From Limimaricola hongkongensis DSM 17492 (lineage in GTDB: Bacteria; Pseudomonadota; Alphaproteobacteria; Rhodobacterales; Rhodobacteraceae), in NCBI RefSeq assembly GCF_000600975.2, contig NZ_KK088650.1, positions 558,001 to 622,000 on the forward strand: a DNA stretch of 64,000 nucleotides, given 5' to 3'. Below the pieces are notes generated by a model. It was not told the DNA's origin. It did no database searches and saw nothing but the letters and a program-made list of their open reading frames with translations. Shown piece after piece: positions 61,257-64,000 of the stretch. Each line of letters opens with the position of its first letter. Within the stretch, counting starts at the first letter, position 1. A program made the position numbers and the translations under genes.

Positions 61257-62281
61257 GCCGTCTCGCCCTCGCTCTCGGCGTCGAAATTCTCGCCGGAGTA
61301 CTCGGTCGAGACGATGGCGGCGTCATACCCTTCGCTCTCCAGCCAACGGCGAAAGACGGTCGTGTAGCCATGGGTGACAAAGATGCGCGACGCGCCTGTT
61401 TCGCGGATCGCGGCGTTCAGCCCCGGCCAATCGGCATGGTCCGACATGATGAAGCCCCGGTCCGCCGCCCGCCTGCGCCGCACGCCCCGAAGCGCCATCC
61501 AGCCGCTGGCAAAGGCAGTGGAGGCGGGCTTGCCCGGCAGGTTGAAGCGCCGCGACCACGGGCCGCCCAAGCCCGAGGGCGTGGCGACGACGAGCCCGCC
61601 CGCGAGCGATTTGAGATCGGTGTCGGGCGTCACCCGGATCGTGTCGGGCAGCTTGATGCCTTGGGCGCGCAGCACCGCGTTGGTGTTTTCCACCGCGCCA
61701 TGGGTCAGGATCGGGCCGATCGAGGGATCGGCGAGCGTGAGGATCCGCTGGGCCTTGCCCAGCGCATAGGCGCCGATGAGCGAGAACCGCCCCTCTGCGG
61801 CGTTGGCGGCCCACCAGGCATTGAGATCGGCGGCCAGCGCGTCCTGCGGCGTCCATTTGAACACCGGCAGGCCGAAGGTGGATTCGGTGATGAAGGCGTC
61901 GCACTTCACCGGCTCGAACGGCGTGGAAAGCCCGTCATCGACGGTCTTGTAATCGCCCGAGGCGACCCAGACCTCGCCTTTGCGCTCGACCCGGATCTGC
62001 GCCGAGCCGGGGACGTGGCCCGCCGGGTGGAACGACACGGTGACATCGCCGATGCTGCGCGTCTCGCCATAGCGGATCGTGTCGAGGGAAATGTCGCCCA
62101 GGCGATGCCGCATCACCGGCGCGGCGATGTCGGTGGCAAGGTAGCGTCGCATCCCCTCATGCGCGTGATCGGCATGGCCGTGGGTGACGAGCGCGCGGTC
62201 GACCGGGTGCCACGGGTCGATATAAAAATCGCCCGCTTCGCAATAGATGCCCCGGTCGGTGAAGGTCAGAAGATCGGCCAT
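61253..62281 (-). CDS. ligase-associated metallo-beta-lactamase/beta-CASP exonuclease
   Basis: The 342-residue MBL-fold nuclease. The metal motif THGHADHAHEGM sits near residue 35, HPAGHVPGSAQ and WVASGDYKTVDDG are the next metal blocks, and the beta-CASP segment ESTFGLPVFKW follows. It shares the order of known ligase-associated DNA exonucleases (exonuclease, then ATP-dependent ligase). ATGA overlap with the ligase supports coupled synthesis. The start at 62281 gives MADLLTFTDRGIYCEAGDFYIDPW; an upstream in-frame extension would run into the repeat at 62318 and is unlikely. Confidence 0.9.
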   Translation of the reverse strand: MADLLTFTDRGIYCEAGDFYIDPWHPVDRALVTHGHADHAHEGMRRYLATDIAAPVMRHRLGDISLDTIRYGETRSIGDVTVSFHPAGHVPGSAQIRVERKGEVWVASGDYKTVDDGLSTPFEPVKCDAFITESTFGLPVFKWTPQDALAADLNAWWAANAAEGRFSLIGAYALGKAQRILTLADPSIGPILTHGAVENTNAVLRAQGIKLPDTIRVTPDTDLKSLAGGLVVATPSGLGGPWSRRFNLPGKPASTAFASGWMALRGVRRRRAADRGFIMSDHADWPGLNAAIRETGASRIFVTHGYTTVFRRWLESEGYDAAIVSTEYSGENFDAESEGETA

Positions 62282-62317
62282 GATCCCGAGGGTAGCGCGG
62301 GCGCCGGAACCGGGTAG

Positions 62318-62427
62318 GGCGTATTTGGGGAGTGATGAAAGGACAAGCGGCCCGCCCGGCCTTTCACCATTCCCAAAATACGCCGGGGGGCGGCGCAGCC
62401 GCGGGGGCAGCGCCCCCTCGCGGCTCA
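62318..62427 (-). repeat. Rhodobacterales-type 3'-end repeat, copy C, with inverted arms and terminator module
   Basis: Arms GGCGTATTTGGGGAGTGATG... (62318-62342) and its near complement (62360-62384) form a 25-bp inverted repeat, 22 of 25 matches. To its right, 62397-62425 makes a strong hairpin (AGCCGC...GGGGGC-GCT-GCCCCC...GCGGCT on the minus strand) that begins at the metF stop codon. The minus strand then reads CCCCCCGGCGTATTTT. Same module as copy A; the outer stem differs but stays paired. Confidence 0.75.
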
Positions 62428-63291
62428 GGCCACTTCGCTCAGCGCGGGTTTGGGCGTGATGCCCAGCGCGTGGCAGACATCGCGCGTCAGGTCCGGCTTG
62501 TTGAGCGTATAGAAATGCAGATGCTCCACCCCGCCCGCGATCAGCTTGTCGCACAGCTCGGTCGCCAGCGCCGTGGCCAGAAGGTCGGCCTCGGCCTGAT
62601 CGGCGGCGTGGTCGAAACCGTCGGCCACGACCTGCGGGATCGAGGTGCCGCACATGGCGGCGAATTTGCGCGCGCCCTTCCAGTTCTCGATCGGCAGGAT
62701 GCCGGGGATGATCGGCGCGTCGATCCCCGCCTTCACGCAGGCATCGCGAAACCTAAAGAAGGTGTCCGCCTCGAAGAAGAACTGCGTGATCGCGCTATGC
62801 GCGCCCGCGTCGAACTTGCGCTTGAGGTGCTCGACATCGGCCAGCGCGTGACCGGCATCGGGATGCGGCTCGGGATAGGCGCCGACGCGGATGCGGAAAT
62901 TGCCGCGCTTCGCCAGCGCCTCGATCAGCTCGACCGAGCCCGCGAAACCCTCGGGATGGGCGCGAAACCCGCCCGAGCCTTTCGGCGGATCGCCCCGGAG
63001 CGCGACGATCTCCGCGACGCCCGCCTTGGCGTAGCCGTCGACGATCTCCATCGTCTCGGCCCGGGTCGCGTCGACGCAGGTCAGATGCGCCGCGACCCGC
63101 AGATCGGTCTTCTTGTGGATCGCGTCCACCGCCTCATGCGTCAGCTTGCGGGTCGTGCCGCCCGCGCCATAGGTCACGGAGACGAACTCCGGTCCCATCG
63201 GCGCCAGCGCCTGCACCGTGTCCCAAAGACGGAATGAACCTTCGATGTTCTTCGGCGGAAAGAATTCGAAACTGACGGCGGGGCGGGTCAT
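62425..63291 (-). CDS. metF: methylenetetrahydrofolate reductase
   Basis: The 288-residue flavoenzyme reduces 5,10-methylene-THF to 5-methyl-THF for methionine synthesis. It has the family's N-terminus (VSFEFFPPK), VSVTYGAGGTTR, HLTCVDATRAE and ALRGDPPKGSGGF, with the later FFFEADTFFRF and PGILPIENWKGARKFAAMCGT blocks. Length agrees with the bacterial MetF type. The ATG at 63291 is the first in frame after the divergent promoter region. It is separated from metR by 87 bp, which contains a MetR-like box. Confidence 0.95.
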   Translation of the reverse strand: MTRPAVSFEFFPPKNIEGSFRLWDTVQALAPMGPEFVSVTYGAGGTTRKLTHEAVDAIHKKTDLRVAAHLTCVDATRAETMEIVDGYAKAGVAEIVALRGDPPKGSGGFRAHPEGFAGSVELIEALAKRGNFRIRVGAYPEPHPDAGHALADVEHLKRKFDAGAHSAITQFFFEADTFFRFRDACVKAGIDAPIIPGILPIENWKGARKFAAMCGTSIPQVVADGFDHAADQAEADLLATALATELCDKLIAGGVEHLHFYTLNKPDLTRDVCHALGITPKPALSEVA

Positions 63292-63337
63292 GGACGGTCT
63301 CCTATGGGCTGTGGACCTTGTCGCAGATGGGGGGACG

Positions 63338-63350
63338 TGAGACAAATTCA
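63338..63350. promoter_or_regulatory. MetR-like binding site between metF and metR
   Basis: TGAG-ACAAA-TTCA matches the enterobacterial MetR site TGAA-N5-TTCA at seven of eight positions. It lies 47 bp upstream of metF and 29 bp upstream of the metR-like gene. Confidence 0.5.
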
Positions 63351-63378
63351 TAACCCTCACGACAATGATGAGTTTCAC

Positions 63379-64000
63379 TTGCACATCGAGTTCCGCCACC
63401 TGCGCACCATCAAGGCGATCCACGACACCGGCGGTCTGGCGCGGGCGGCCGACCTTCTGAACATCACGCAATCGGCGCTGAGCCACCAGATCAAGGGCAT
63501 CGAGGATCAGGCCGGGGTCGAGCTCTTCGTGCGCCGCTCCAAGCCGCTCAAGCTTTCGGCGGCGGGGATGAAGCTTCTGGCCGCGGCCGAGGACATCCTG
63601 CCGCGCGTCGCTGATCTCGAGGCCGAGTTCGCCGGGCTGATCGCGGGCAAGTCCGGGCGCATGCATATCGCGATCGAGTGCCACGCCTGTTTCGAATGGC
63701 TGCTCCCGGTGCTGGAGCAGTTCCGTAAGGCCTGGCCCGAGGTCGATGTCGACATCCGCCCCGGTCTCGCCTTCGACGCGCTGCCGGCGCTGAGGCGCGA
63801 GATGGTCGATCTGGTGATCTCGTCGGATCCCGAGCCGCTGCCCGAGACCGATTTCACGCCGCTGTTCGATTACGAGCCGGTCTTCGTCGCCTCCTCGGCC
63901 AATCCGCTGGCCGCGAAGGACTTCGTCGAGGCGCGCGATTTCGCGGACCAGACGCTGATCAGCTACCCGGTGGAGCGGACCCGGCTCGATGTCTTCACCG
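63379..64000 (+). CDS. metR: LysR-family regulator, MetR-like (truncated by window end)
   Basis: The visible 207 residues contain an N-terminal winged helix (HIEFRHLRTIKAIHDTGGLARAADLLNITQSALSHQIKGIEDQAGVELFVRRSKPLKLSAAG) and an effector domain starting MHIAIECHACFEWLLPVLEQFRKAWPEVDVDI, as in MetR, which senses homocysteine and activates met genes. I chose a TTG start at 63379, which gives the family N-terminus; a GTG at 63337 is in frame and would add 14 residues covering the MetR-like box. Divergent from metF, as expected for MetR targets. The 3' end lies beyond the window. Confidence 0.88.
   Translation, partial: MHIEFRHLRTIKAIHDTGGLARAADLLNITQSALSHQIKGIEDQAGVELFVRRSKPLKLSAAGMKLLAAAEDILPRVADLEAEFAGLIAGKSGRMHIAIECHACFEWLLPVLEQFRKAWPEVDVDIRPGLAFDALPALRREMVDLVISSDPEPLPETDFTPLFDYEPVFVASSANPLAAKDFVEARDFADQTLISYPVERTRLDVFT

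Overview
The window is a gene-dense, very GC-rich stretch of an alphaproteobacterial chromosome. I place it in Rhodobacterales (Rhodobacteraceae/Paracoccaceae) because of its gene families and neighbourhoods (TctCBA beside TctDE, TRAP transporter, ribB-ribH-nusB, mmcB, TadE/TadG, DUF2842, Glu/Leu/Phe/Val dehydrogenase), an alphaproteobacterial-type tRNA-His without G-1, and a GC-rich 3'-end repeat (core GGCGTATTTTGGGAATGGTGAA). It is core or housekeeping DNA with transport islands. I found no prophage, insertion sequence, integrase, CRISPR array or rRNA operon. Genus was not determined.

Layout. 1-5.6 kb: tricarboxylate-type TTT transporter tctCBA, divergent from its two-component system tctDE and a partial periplasmic binding protein. 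5.7-13.6 kb: a large PAS-PAS-PAS hybrid histidine kinase, divergent from a TRAP transporter (dctPQM), an amidase and a 52-aa membrane protein. 13.6-20.3 kb, mostly minus strand: gnd, two identical tRNA-Glu genes, recJ, glpX, hom and a small lipoprotein. 20.4-23.6 kb: a small membrane protein converging on a TadE-TadE-TadG mini-operon. 23.8-29.9 kb, plus strand: glutamate-family dehydrogenase, CREST/ceramidase-like protein, gatCA, an Excalibur-like lipoprotein, an AmpD-like amidase, RNase P RNA and rpmG. 29.9-37.9 kb: LysR regulator, a frameshifted small membrane gene, then a seven-gene operon combining a HisJ-type ABC importer with a PuuA-like glutamine synthetase, a class I amidotransferase and a PuuB-like FAD oxidase. 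38-47.5 kb: TerB-like protein, rlmJ, MipA-like outer-membrane protein, GNAT, LprI-like protein, pyrG, secG, purA, DUF2842 and a 683-aa Pro/Ala-rich protein. 47.6-54.9 kb: thiamine pyrophosphokinase, ribBX-ribH-nusB, a structured RNA that I interpret as 6S RNA, mmcB, tRNA-His, an SPW-repeat protein, rluD and rpoH. 54.9-64 kb: two NAD(P)-dependent proteins, then the minus-strand series metF, ligase-associated exonuclease, ATP-dependent DNA ligase, EEP-family hydrolase and pepF. A metR-like regulator diverges from metF and runs off the window.

How the genes work together. Three solute-uptake systems each sit beside a matching regulator or catabolic enzymes: TTT with TctDE, TRAP with the hybrid kinase and amidase, and ABC with the gamma-glutamyl-amine enzymes. 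Many operons use ATGA stop/start overlaps. Small regulatory structures stand out: an 11-bp tandem repeat upstream of tctC, a MetR-like box between metF and metR, repeated 3'-end terminator modules, a pyrG leader hairpin, and the 6S-like RNA with its own promoter.
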